Shown piece after piece: positions 21,401-28,855 of a DNA stretch of 28,855 nt. The notes under the pieces were generated by a model, which saw nothing but the letters and a program-made list of their open reading frames with translations, was not told where the DNA came from and ran no database searches. Source of the DNA: Sperchopsis tessellata (taxonomy: Eukaryota; Arthropoda; Insecta; Coleoptera; Hydrophilidae); assembly GCA_033557685.1 (NCBI GenBank), contig JAWQRN010000507.1:1-28855 (forward strand), in the 5' to 3' direction. The translations under genes were made by a program, and so were the position numbers. Position 1 is the stretch's first letter; each line of letters opens with the position of its first letter.

Positions 21401-24400
21401 TTTTTTGCTGTTCTATGACTAAGAAAAATCACAGTTAAATTTTTGCAAACAGTAGTTCAAAGTAATTCCAGTAAACAAAAAATCTTGTTTTTAAAACTGG
21501 GAAACTGAAAGAAGTGTTTTTTGTTTTTCATCATAACCTGTATTTTTGGGGGAAGTAGAACACATGTTCGTGTTTTTATTGTTAAGTAATAATCATATTA
21601 TGATAAAAAAAAATTAATCAAATTGTGAAAACATTAACTTCACAGTTAAAAAAATTTGTTGTACACATTAACGAAAATCAAAATTACATGTACACATTAA
21701 CGAAAATCAAAATTTGCTATACGAGAATACAGTCATTAATATAGAAACATTCCACAGTATATCATTAATTCTGTTAGTTGGCTATTGTGTTTAGAATATT
21801 TGTTAATTGTATTTAATATTATATCTTACAATTTTGTTTTTGTTTCAGTTACAAATTAACCAAAGTATTATATTCTGCAATTCAACTCAAAGGGTGGAAC
21901 TCCTGGCTAAAAAGATAACGGAACTAGGCTACTGTTGTTACTATATACATGCAAAAATGGCACAAGCCCATAGGAACCGGGTATTCCACGATTTCAGAGC
22001 TGGTCTCTGTAGAAATCTAGTCTGCTCAGATCTTTTCACGAGAGGTAAGAAAATTATTTAATAAATTTATTTTTGCACTGCTTATGGGATCTTATTGTGA
22101 ACTCTGGTACTTGGACTAAAACTATGGAAGCTAGAGACTAATTCTTATGCATATTTTTTTTTAAACCGAGGACTAAGACCGGTTTAACATTTGACTAACA
22201 AAATCCTATTCATAAACAAAATGACATATGAATATTGCTCCAAATTTGCTGTTTCAAAACAAAATATAAATTATTAAAATGTAATAGAACCAATAAATTA
22301 ACTGTTTAAAGTTTAAACCGTGAACTAAGGACTTAAATTTAAACCAATTAACAGTAGGTTTAAGGACAGTTTAATTTGACTTCTCTAATAGTTTGTAGGT
22401 TGTGTACTATTTGACAAACAACAATATATATTTTCAAAAGAGTATGTAAATATTTATTATTCATCATCATAATCAGTTCATATTCTACCCCTTATGGGTG
22501 TAAAGGGCATTGTTTCTGCCTTAATCTCCATCTCTGCCTTAATCTCCATCTCCTTTACAAATCATCCGCCATTCCTGTCTGTTCTGCGTCATCCTCCTTG
22601 CAAGCTCAAAATTACTGTCCCTATTCACTATTGACCAAGTCACCCTGAGTTCTAGCCTCCCATATTCTCCTTGGTATCCAATCCATGTCCATTCTATTGA
22701 GGTGTCCAAACCACGTAAGTTGTCATTCCTCTTATCTTGTTCTGCACTCCCCCCACTAGAAGTTTTTGTCGAATGTCATCATTTCTTATTCTGTAACGTA
22801 TAGACACTTCTTCTATCCTTCTCAGTAACTTCATCTCTTCAGTCTGAATCCTACTCTTGTCTCTCTGTAAGCACTTATGACTCACTAACGTACATCAATT
22901 TTGGCAGGTAAATGGCATTGTTTACCGACAACTTTGTTTTCCAGCTGACTGACCCCTGCGTAAATACTTGCCATTAAGGCATTCAAATAGACCTACTGCA
23001 CTTTTCAGTCTACTGTTCTTGTCACGCTCCCATCTTTCCCACACCTTCAATCACCGATCCTAGATATTTAAATGACGGCACCTGCTCCAACACTTGGTTG
23101 TTTATCATCACCTCGATCTGCCCATCAACACTACTTTTATCTTTGCAACATTCACCATCATATTTCTTGCTCTCAGTTTCTTATCCAGTTCATTTACATT
23201 ACATTGTAAGTCACTCTGACCCGCATACACCACCAAGTCGTGTGCAAACGCACCCACTGCGATCCCCAAGTTTCTATTCCTCACATGCATCTGCTTCAGT
23301 TCCCCTTTATAATTATTTATTACTTATAACATATAATTAACGTAAAAATTTGTAATATTAATAAGTCTTTTTAGGTAGTATATAACAAGTTTTTCAACCC
23401 CTTACTTTCTTTTGAACAGGCCAGTTGTCACTGCTACGAGCTTATGTGAAGGTAAGCGATGTAGACTTCGTGCGTTGATCAAAGGACCTTTCCGTAGAAA
23501 ATGCTGCGTTGGCAAGTTTTATATATATGTGAACCTTAAACTCGACCTAAATTGTCAAGGTCAAGTTTAACTAGTCACAGTTTAGCAGTAGTTTAAAACA
23601 TTACATTATGAGTAAGACAGTTAATATTAAAGTCTAATTTTTTCCATAATCTTAAGATGTGAAATGTTTTTATTATTTTCTTTGTATCGTCTCTTGATTT
23701 TAATACAGGAAGATAATTTTGAAGAAATCGTGCTACTATGGCATTTTTGTATATTATCTACTAAGCTGTGAAAAGCGCTTTCTCCAGAGATACTTTTTGA
23801 ATAAGAGTAACACAGGTCTTTATTTGCCAATCTTGCAATACCAAATTTCTTGCATCATGTCTTCAGCTCAAGTATCTATGGATGTGCTTCAGTTTCTCCA
23901 AATAGTAGGTCGGTCAAACCATCAACTGATAATGGGAATTTGTCATGTTAGAAGATTTTTAATTGCTTGGTCAGTTTTCTTTTGGCAATACCTCTTTGAA
24001 TATTTCCACTACATGTACTTTTTAATTTGTGATAATGTTAAACGGACGTAGAAAAGTTTGAATACTGAATGGAAAAGGTGTTCATGTGCTAAGAATTTAG
24101 TTTATTTTGGGAACTTGATGCGCCAAATTGGGAGGGTTCAAAATCAAATTTATATGATGACTTATGGATTCCCCTTCATTTTAGTTATTAATGATAAATC
24201 CTTCACTGATTTTCTGTTTTATTTAAAATAATATAATGTAACCATTCCTACAAAGAACTTAAAATTATCTTTTTTATTTTCTAGGTATTGACGTACAAGC
24301 AGTCAATGTTGTAATCAATTTTGACTTTCCTAAAATGGCTGAGACATACCTCCATCGCATCGGTCGATCAGGCCGTTTTGGACATTTGGGTATTGCCATT

Positions 24401-24550
24401 AATCTTATTACGTACGAAGACAGATTTGCACTACACCGCATAGAACAAGAGCTTGGTACCGAGATCAAGCCCATTCCGAAGGTCATTGATCCATCATTGT
24501 ACGTCGCCAAATTGGACGACGCCTGTGACCCCATAGAAGACGGCAAATAA
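12409..24550 (+). CDS. me31B: ATP-dependent RNA helicase me31B/DDX6 (Dhh1 family), complete, seven coding exons
   Basis: Joined exons 12409-12470, 13632-13710, 14394-14562, 14987-15322, 19989-20209, 21849-22044 and 24285-24550 total 1329 nt (442 residues plus TAA), close to the 459 residues of Drosophila me31B. All six coding introns are GT-AG and the phases agree. Visible motifs: Q-motif glutamine 82 in PSPIQ, motif I AKNGTGKT 99-106, Ia PTRELA 131-136, GG 159-160, TPGR 180-183, II DEAD 204-207, III SAT 235-237, motif V region SDLFTRGID 349-357, and VI HRIGRSGR 378-385. Outside the termini it is nearly identical to me31B/DDX6; the N-terminal 25 residues and C-terminal tail diverge, as is usual. 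The family is known to act in translational repression, decapping and P-body or germ-granule mRNPs in the cytoplasm. I chose ATG 12409 (A at -3) because it opens with the family's MMT start; the next codon is also ATG. No frameshift or premature stop is seen, so the gene looks functional. Confidence 0.97.
12471..13631 (+). other. me31B coding intron 1
   Basis: This is a GT-AG intron, phase 2, 1161 bp. I see only AT-rich sequence, with no recognisable transposon or open coding signal. Confidence 0.9.
13632..13710 (+). CDS. me31B: me31B coding exon 2
   Basis: The acceptor TTTTTTACAG ends at 13631 and the donor GTAAGT starts at 13711. The exon completes a Val codon with the preceding GT and encodes residues 21-47, including DDIGWKSKLKIPPKD, the conserved N-terminal stretch just before the helicase core of me31B/DDX6. 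It ends in phase 0. Confidence 0.95.
13711..14393 (+). other. me31B coding intron 2
   Basis: This is a GT-AG intron, phase 0, 683 bp. It is AT-rich except for a short patch near 14170-14210, where GCGCCA and TGGGCGC face each other as imperfect inverted sequences. No gene is seen. Confidence 0.9.
14394..14562 (+). CDS. me31B: me31B coding exon 3 (Q motif, first half of Walker A)
   Basis: The acceptor CGTTTACAG ends at 14393 and the donor GTAAAT starts at 14563. It encodes residues 48-103 plus the first base of Gly104: the family signature DVTDTRGNEFEEFCLKREL, the Q-motif region PSPIQ, and AKNGT of motif I. The intron that follows splits motif I between Thr103 and Lys105. Confidence 0.97.
14563..14986 (+). 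other. me31B coding intron 3
   Basis: This is a GT-AG intron, phase 1, 424 bp, lying inside the Walker A codons. It contains copy 1 of a three-copy intronic repeat (14787-14905). Confidence 0.9.
14787..14905 (+). repeat. Unnamed intronic repeat, copy 1 of 3
   Basis: It starts AGCATATTAGTAGACCTG and contains GGGACATATATGCAAAAACA, matching copies 2 and 3 in the same orientation. It is in me31B intron 3. Confidence 0.8.
14987..15322 (+). CDS. me31B: me31B coding exon 4 (motifs Ia, Ib, DEAD)
   Basis: The acceptor TTTTCTTAAG ends at 14986 and the donor GTAGGT starts at 15323. It completes Gly104 and carries GKT of motif I, PTRELALQTSQICIELAKH, the GG motif, TPGRILDLMDK and VLDEADKLL. It ends with the first base of Gly216, exactly where the next exon resumes with the family's GMLDHVI. 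Confidence 0.97.
15393..15632. mobile_element. 240-bp pogo/Tigger-like MITE
   Basis: A perfect 12-bp terminal inverted repeat, CAGTAAAACCTT (15393-15404) and AAGGTTTTACTG (15621-15632), encloses sequence rich in GTTAAAT and CCGTTAAAT variants. TA precedes the left end and AA follows the right, so a TA duplication has probably lost one base identity. CAGT ends and TA targets are known for pogo-type elements. No coding capacity is seen. Confidence 0.8.
17457..17578 (+). repeat. Unnamed intronic repeat, copy 2 of 3
   Basis: It starts AGCATATTAGTAGATCTG, shares GGGACATATATGCAAAAACA with copy 1, and shares ATTATAACTTGAAG and GTTAATCAAGTTA with copy 3. It is in me31B intron 4. Confidence 0.85.
18050..18720 (-). 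pseudogene. Tc1-family transposase relic
   Basis: On the minus strand, NW followed by SLVMNLS or, in the better frame, VVFSDESL (about 18380-18400) gives the first catalytic Asp region. TRSPLVFIGDSMTAICYIQE at about 18195-18262 matches the Tc1 region before the second Asp. QDNAR is readable at 18140-18154 after a one-base shift from QHPNATF. LTIDHVV near 18060 is a worn version of SPDLSPIEHVW. The N-terminal part (about 18440-18720) is barely recognisable. Stops and frameshifts show it is dead. It sits in me31B intron 4, antisense. Confidence 0.8.
19989..20209 (+). CDS. me31B: me31B coding exon 5 (SAT motif, linker into RecA domain 2)
   Basis: The acceptor TTAATTTCAG ends at 19988 and the donor GTAAGC starts at 20210. 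It encodes residues 216-289: FSATFPLTVK (motif III) and the strongly conserved MEELTLKGVTQYYAFVQERQ segment. It ends in phase 0 after FSK. The intron before it, 15323-19988 (4.67 kb), is the longest coding intron and is full of repeats. Confidence 0.97.
20691..20806 (+). repeat. Unnamed intronic repeat, copy 3 of 3
   Basis: It starts AGCATATTAGTAGACCTGAC, lacks the ACATATATGCAAAAAC block, then rejoins copy 2 at ATTATAACTTGAAG through GTTAATCAAGTTA. It is in me31B intron 5, just before the hammerhead-like repeat. Confidence 0.85.
20845..20948 (-). repeat. Dispersed repeat with hammerhead-like core, copy B
   Basis: This is a minus-strand copy of the 4742-4842 repeat, inside me31B intron 5. The core at 20889-20931 is the same 43-nt length as in copy A. 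Helix I is TGTC with GGCA (one G-U), and stem II GTCC with GGAC is fully paired, with one extra T beside it. It lies antisense to the me31B transcript. Confidence 0.8.
21661..21715 (+). repeat. 29-bp tandem duplication
   Basis: GTACACATTAACGAAAATCA continues identically in both units (starts 21661 and 21690, period 29), and identity ends near 21715. Confidence 0.95.
21849..22044 (+). CDS. me31B: me31B coding exon 6 (RecA domain 2, motif V start)
   Basis: The acceptor TTTTGTTTCAG ends at 21848 and the donor GTAAGA starts at 22045. It encodes residues 290-354: INQSIIFCNSTQRVELL, YIHAKMAQAHRNRVFHDFR, and NLVCSDLFTR leading into motif V. It ends with one base of Gly355. Confidence 0.97.
22450..23310 (-). 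pseudogene. Decayed non-LTR retrotransposon reverse transcriptase, 3' half
   Basis: The minus strand gives AFAHDLVVYAGQSDLQ (motif C, about 23200-23260), ELDKKLRARNMMVNVAKIK, VPSFKYLGSVIEGVGK, LSVNNAIYLPKLMYVSES, then EMKLLRRIEEVSIRYRIRND and DIRQKLLVGGVQNKI (about 22694-22885), the usual downstream order in arthropod LINEs. The FADD signature reads FAHD (His codon 23240-23242), and stops interrupt the frame. The 5' half of the RT and the endonuclease are missing. It lies antisense in me31B intron 6. Confidence 0.85.
22515..22550 (+). repeat. 18-bp perfect tandem duplication
   Basis: TCTGCCTTAATCTCCATC occurs twice in direct succession (22515-22532 and 22533-22550), within the 3' part of the minus-strand reverse transcriptase relic. 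Confidence 0.95.
23420..23451 (+). other. Candidate cryptic microexon in me31B intron 6
   Basis: A good pyrimidine tract and acceptor (CTTTCTTTTGAACAG, ending 23419) is followed 32 nt later by a near-consensus donor AAG|GTAAGC (23452). Joined to exon 6 it reads GQLSLLRAYVK, then shifts exon 7 to VLTYKQSML and a stop. Whether it is ever spliced is unknown. Confidence 0.35.
24285..24550 (+). CDS. me31B: me31B last coding exon (motif V end, motif VI, C-terminus)
   Basis: The acceptor TTTTATTTTCTAG ends at 24284. The exon completes Gly355 and encodes IDVQAVNVVINFDFP, motif VI HRIGRSGR, ITYEDRFALHRIEQELGTEI and KPIPKVIDPSLYV. It ends ...DPIEDGK with TAA at 24548-24550. The tail after DPSLYV is shorter than in Drosophila me31B and differs in sequence. 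Confidence 0.97.
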
Positions 24551-25350
24551 GCAGATCACTATAATAACCCAAAAATTAAACAATCAATCTTGTATATAGC
24601 ACACGGAAAAATAACGGATTTTTATTTGTCCCATTGATTTCAAAAAAAAGAAGAATTAATGTTTTTTTGTTGGAATTTTTTTTTATGAATGATATAGATT
24701 CGATTTTTCAAGGCGTAACTAAAAAAACATGTGCAGCATATTTTGTAACATTGTTTTTACATCGATTGTAAAATGTGTATACTGTTGGCTATACTGTATT
24801 TTGTATACTTTTTAAGCACAACATATCTAACTTGTACAAAATGTCATCGGCATAGAAAAATTGGCCTGTATTTGCTTAAAATTATGAATATTTACGTTTG
24901 CTTTGTTTTTTATAATCATTCATGAAGTGATCAGAAAAGATTTAAAGAGTATTTATTGAAAAAACATTTTGTAATACTCAAATTGACGAGCAATCATTAG
25001 AGTTTATTGAGAATTTATGTAACGACAAGCATATAAAGGTTCTAGATACTACAAGATAGACAACAAATTCTCGTTGTTCAATTTTCCTTATTTTTTTTAT
25101 TTTGTTGAGAAGTTTAAATTTAGTTTATTTTCTTAGAAGTGAAAGTGTTACCCGTGCATTTCTAAGAAACGAACATAAACATTCAAGATTATAAGCAAAT
25201 GCAGACAGTTTCTTCCAAAACAAAATTAATGGTTGGAGGCACATTTTTGATAGCTACCAGATTGGACATAATATTGTTAACATCTGAATCTCCCCTCAAT
25301 CTGGTAGCTTCGAAGTGATTAGTCTTACAATCACCTGTATGTCAAGTTTA
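24551..25350 (+). other. me31B proximal 3' UTR
   Basis: This is AT-rich sequence downstream of the stop. ATTAAA occurs at 24575-24580, too close to the stop to be convincing as the main poly(A) signal. TGTATATA at 24591-24598 matches the Pumilio consensus. A 13-bp inverted repeat lies at 25252-25264 and 25297-25309. The true 3' end is not determined. Confidence 0.5.
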
Positions 25351-25920
25351 CGGTATGTGTCGATCTCGAAGACTCTTTTCTTTAAACAGTTAAAATTTAA
25401 GTTATGTTAGTGATGAACTCTGTTCAACTTCTCAAACTGAAAGTGATATCCGTAAAGACTTTATTTTGTGAACTAGTGAAAACAGCGAAGAAACACGGAG
25501 ATATGGACTCCCGAGAAAGTGTGACTAAGCGTAGACGGAAAAATGGTTTGTGTGATAATTTTTTTTCAATTTTTGGTGGGTACCCACCAAATGATTCTGG
25601 CGATATTTTAATCGCTAACCGAAGAAAATAATTAAAAACTTCAGCGGAGATTCTGCGATTAGTTTGGCTGTCAAGCCTTTGCTGAGCTAATTGGTGATAT
25701 GTTTCTATGTGACGAAACACAAAAGGCTTGGTCCTGCCTGAAATTCTTGGCGCATTTGAAGTTTTATCCCCCAAGCGAGAAAGAAAGCAAGAGATTTATT
25801 TATTTTTTTTGAAACTTTAAATTCGCTGGGAATTTTAAGGTTAGGTTTTTGCCTGGGTTGCAGCATTCTTGTCTTTTTTATGGATTTAACGGGAAATGCA
25901 TCATTTTGGCTGCGCAAACA
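25350..25920. promoter_or_regulatory. Second CpG-dense patch, unassigned
   Basis: About 20 CpGs occur in 570 bp, between flanks that have almost none. A 75-codon + strand frame (25404-25631) and a 116-codon minus frame (25424-25774) lie here, but neither has a recognisable domain. It could be a promoter or first exon of a neighbouring gene, an enhancer, or a repeat. It contains a 20-bp perfect palindrome at 25572-25591. Confidence 0.3.
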
Positions 25921-28690
25921 ATTTCAAAATTAATGTGTGCAATCCTGGTGTATTTTAAAAAAAAGTTTTAAATTGTAAAGTATACCTTTTGGAACTTAAC
26001 TTTGAAAAATCAACCACTTTTTGACAAAATTTGGGGAGGGATTATTCTAATAATACCGGTTGAAGAAGTAACCATTGCAAAAAAGGTATTCTACGATTTT
26101 TTTTATATGTTGCTTTTATGATTTTTTTAAAAAAAGCTTAACAATTAAAAACATTTTTGTCAAATTTACATTGAAAAAGTAACTGTAAACACTTAAGTTT
26201 GCCACTAATATACTTGGCAGAATACATTAGTTTCTCAGAAAAATTATAAAAAAATCTAAATTAACTACGAAACTAATAACAAGTTAATATTCTTTCGATG
26301 CAATAAGATCATTGTTTTTTAAATCGGGTAACATATTTTTGTGGATACGTAAGAGCAACATATGAAAATATATTTTGTTATATTAAAAAAAAGAACAGAA
26401 AATGTGAAGAGGATTTATTTCTTAATTTTTCAAATTTTAATAGTTATATAAAAATAAAATTATATTACCAATTGATTTTAGTACAAACTTCATTTAATAC
26501 GTACATACTAAGATGAAATGTAAAATTAACAGACAAAATAAAAAAGTCAAATATTACGAGATAATTTGACGTAAAAGAAATACATAATTTACTAAACATA
26601 AACCTTACTTCTTTTTTACTTAGTTTCTAAACGCAATTTTAGATAAAAAAATATTACATTTCAACTTAGTTTTTATGTGTTAAACATTGTGATTTCTATC
26701 ACTATATTTCTTTTAATTGAACTTATCAGTATTTCTCCAATATCTGATTATTTTTAAAGTCAAATAGAGACATCAACTGCATTGACATATAAAGTTTTCA
26801 TTTAAAGAATATTAATCACTAAATATTAAGGTAGAAGCTGGTCATGAATTGTTTTCCAGTACTAATGTCATCAATGGAATGTCTATTTTAGGTAACCGCA
26901 GCAATTTTGCACAAGGTCTAAATTGATATCTTGTATGATATTGGTCATTAACCAGCCTTTCTGATATAAAAAGTCTTCCAATATTAAAGAAAGAAAATCA
27001 AATTGTACAAAATATTAAGGTCTTGTACTTAACACTAGGATGAAAATATTATTTTCATTTTTTTAAGTATTAATATGTCAATTTTATCTGTCGTGCTGTT
27101 AAGGTGCGTTTTTGGTTGTAATATCACTTGCACTTATTTGTTGATCATTATTCTAAAAAAGAAATACGTCATTTCTGATATGGAGCATAATTAATTTTAA
27201 AATATGCCAAATAAAAAAATCGATAAAGTTCTTTAATGTCAAATTTTCACAATTATGTGATGATGAATGTAAAGTTAGTAGTTAATTGACCTCCGGAGGG
27301 ATAGCGTTAATAAATTTGTTGAGTATATTTTAAACAAGAATGCACTTTTCGTCGATGTTTGACCTAATTGTAAAGAGTAAGTTTTCAAATCTCATTTAAT
27401 TATTAAAAAACATTCCAAATGATTACGGTACAAAGTTTGTTACATTTGAATTGTAGACTTTTGAGAAATAAAATAATAAATTTCGAAATAGAAGTATTAA
27501 CTCAAATTTATAAATATGAAGGCTTACATAAGTATGATGGAAAAAGTGTATTTAACAATATTTTGAAATGAAACAAACTTTGTGCAGAAGTTTAAACATT
27601 TTTTTTTATTATTTTCTCAAAAGGATCGCTGGAATTTAAAAAGAAAAAATTCCTGTGCAATTTAAATATTTATATTATGCATGACTTTTGTATAATAAAC
27701 CAAAACATAAAATGTTGTGGACCACAAAAACACTTATTTCCAGTTACCAAAAATCTTGAAAACTTACTCTTAATATTTTCAAATATTTTCCATCATGAAT
27801 GTGAATTTCAGTCTTAAGCGGACAGACCCTTGTGGTTTTGTGATATCTTAGAAAGTGTTAGTTTTTTTGTAAGGCAATACAACTGCAATTTCTAGTGTAG
27901 TAGCTTTATGAATGATTGTGATAACTTGTAAAAGAAAATTAAATTTAAAAAACACAAATTTTATAAGGTGTAATGTCAAGATATATTTTTATGGAACTAT
28001 TCAGAGCAAACTTTAGACTGACTTGTTTGATTTTGTAAGTTTTATCTTAATTGTTTCCTTTTTGCTCTTTTTTTTTTTTGTATATTTATTCTTTTTTTAT
28101 TGGTAATAAAACAACTCTTCACAAAACAATACTTTTATTTTATGAGTTTTTAAGTCCTTTGTTAAAGATTTTTTAAATGACTGCATATCAATGGTTTTTT
28201 TCAGTTATATTTTATGAAGATATTAAAATTCATTAATAAAAATTCGTAAGTATGTGTTGTTTATATTGTTATATTTAATTTTTGATTGTCGTACCATTTA
28301 TAGTGAAGACATACTCGAATTGTTGATATGGTACAGAAGGCATGATTAATTTTGAATTTTTGGTCAAAAATGGTAGAATTTTTTTTAATGAAAATGTAGA
28401 ACTTGCGCATAATTAAAAGTAAACACATGTTTTCAGTTGCGAGCAGCAAGTGTATTTTATCTGGGGGGGAAGAATTAAGAAATTAATATTTTTTCAAAAA
28501 TATATAATTATTTTTATTTTTAAATGTCAGTGGCATACTCAATAATTTTTGCCATTATGCAAATAGTATGAAGTTTGATTATTTATTATTCATGCTATGA
28601 CTATAGTTATAATTTTATAACAATTATCAGTGGTAAGTATTACAGTTTCTATAGAATACATAAGTAGTTCAAGGTATTAAATGTAATAGA
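25921..28690. other. Long AT-rich stretch without a gene
   Basis: About 2.8 kb of AT-rich, CpG-poor sequence with several AATAAA hexamers and many homopolymer runs. It is either distal me31B 3' UTR or intergenic DNA. The last ~150 bases of the window (28700-28855) become GC-richer, which may mark the edge of another feature. Confidence 0.5.
28105..28110 (+). terminator. Candidate distal poly(A) signal AATAAA
   Basis: AATAAA lies after a T-rich stretch and is followed within about 45 nt by T-rich sequence. Several other AATAAA hexamers occur between 26450 and 27480, so this is only one option, and it would imply a 3' UTR of about 3.5 kb. Confidence 0.2.
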
Positions 28691-28855
28691 CATCCACGGT
28701 TAGTATCTGTATGAATGTTGTTTCTGGGTGGAAACCGTGTAGAGGCTCTGACAAGTGCGAGAGGAACGAGAGAGGGGGATTCTCCAAGCAATTGGTAGTT
28801 GAAAACCATCGTTCCTATTGATATTGTTGGGGCGATTATAAACTTCAATGGCTTC

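Larger units (their letters stand above)
20210..21848 (+). other. me31B coding intron 5
   Basis: This is a GT-AG intron, phase 0, 1639 bp. It contains copy 3 of the intronic repeat (20691-20806), a minus-strand copy of the hammerhead-like dispersed repeat (20845-20948) and a 29-bp tandem duplication (21661-21715). The remainder is AT-rich with no gene. Confidence 0.9.
22045..24284 (+). other. me31B coding intron 6
   Basis: This is a GT-AG intron, phase 1, 2240 bp. It contains a minus-strand reverse transcriptase relic (22450-23310) and a candidate 32-nt microexon (23420-23451). At 22161-22187 TTAAACCG and CGGTTTAA form a small hairpin within a stretch rich in TTTAAACC variants, probably a decayed repeat. 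A 110-codon open frame at 23719-24051 has no recognisable similarity and is not called. Confidence 0.9.

Noticed and set aside
23719..24051. 110-codon open frame in me31B intron 6
   Set aside because: Composition is rich in Phe, Tyr and Leu, as expected from AT-rich DNA. No domain is recognisable and it lies inside a well-defined intron.
25424..25774. 116-codon minus-strand open frame in the second CpG patch
   Set aside because: It has no recognisable domain and overlaps another open frame on the opposite strand, so neither can be preferred. It was kept only as part of the CpG-patch finding.
1..28855. CRISPR arrays, operons, prophage or other bacterial systems
   Set aside because: No regularly spaced repeats with unique spacers, no Shine-Dalgarno-led gene clusters, and a clear spliced eukaryotic gene.

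Overview
The window looks like arthropod, most probably insect, nuclear DNA. It is very AT-rich, protein-coding sequence sits in short GT-AG exons separated by long introns, and the rest is littered with decayed transposons typical of insects (mariner, Tc1, hAT, non-LTR retrotransposon fragments, a tRNA-derived SINE, MITEs). There are no bacterial features (operons, Shine-Dalgarno sites, CRISPR). The species cannot be named from what I can see.

The one clear host gene is the + strand orthologue of the DEAD-box RNA helicase me31B/DDX6/Dhh1 (cytoplasmic mRNP and P-body factor). I reconstruct seven coding exons: 12409-12470, 13632-13710, 14394-14562, 14987-15322, 19989-20209, 21849-22044 and 24285-24550. 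They join with consistent phases into 1329 nt, giving 442 residues plus a stop, with every helicase motif present. A splice acceptor at 12282-12283 implies at least one untranslated exon further upstream. A CpG-dense patch at about 5870-6610 is the best candidate for the promoter and first exon, which would make the first intron about 6 kb.

Layout. 380-1690: dead non-LTR reverse transcriptase (+). 1700-2990: dead hAT transposase (+) abutting it. 3600-4010: probable second hAT-like fragment (-). 4480-4850: short tandem repeats running into a dispersed repeat with a hammerhead-ribozyme-like core. 5870-6610: CpG patch. 7553-7860: SINE (+). 8758-10266: mariner with TA target duplication, itself interrupted by an inverted SINE copy. 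10903-10988: 43-bp tandem duplication. 11285-11671: long-hairpin MITE. 12284-24550: me31B, whose introns hold a pogo-like MITE (15393-15632), a Tc1 relic (about 18050-18720), three copies of an unnamed repeat, a second hammerhead-like repeat copy (-) and a dead reverse transcriptase (22450-23310, -). 24551 to the end: 3' UTR and then AT-rich sequence, broken by a second CpG-dense patch at 25350-25920.

The points most worth checking are a 32-nt candidate microexon in the last me31B intron (23420-23451), whose inclusion would truncate the helicase before motif VI; the paired repeats that can be folded into a hammerhead-like layout; the hairpin MITE, probably inside the transcribed 5' intron; and the two CpG patches. 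I found no clearly new multi-gene system.
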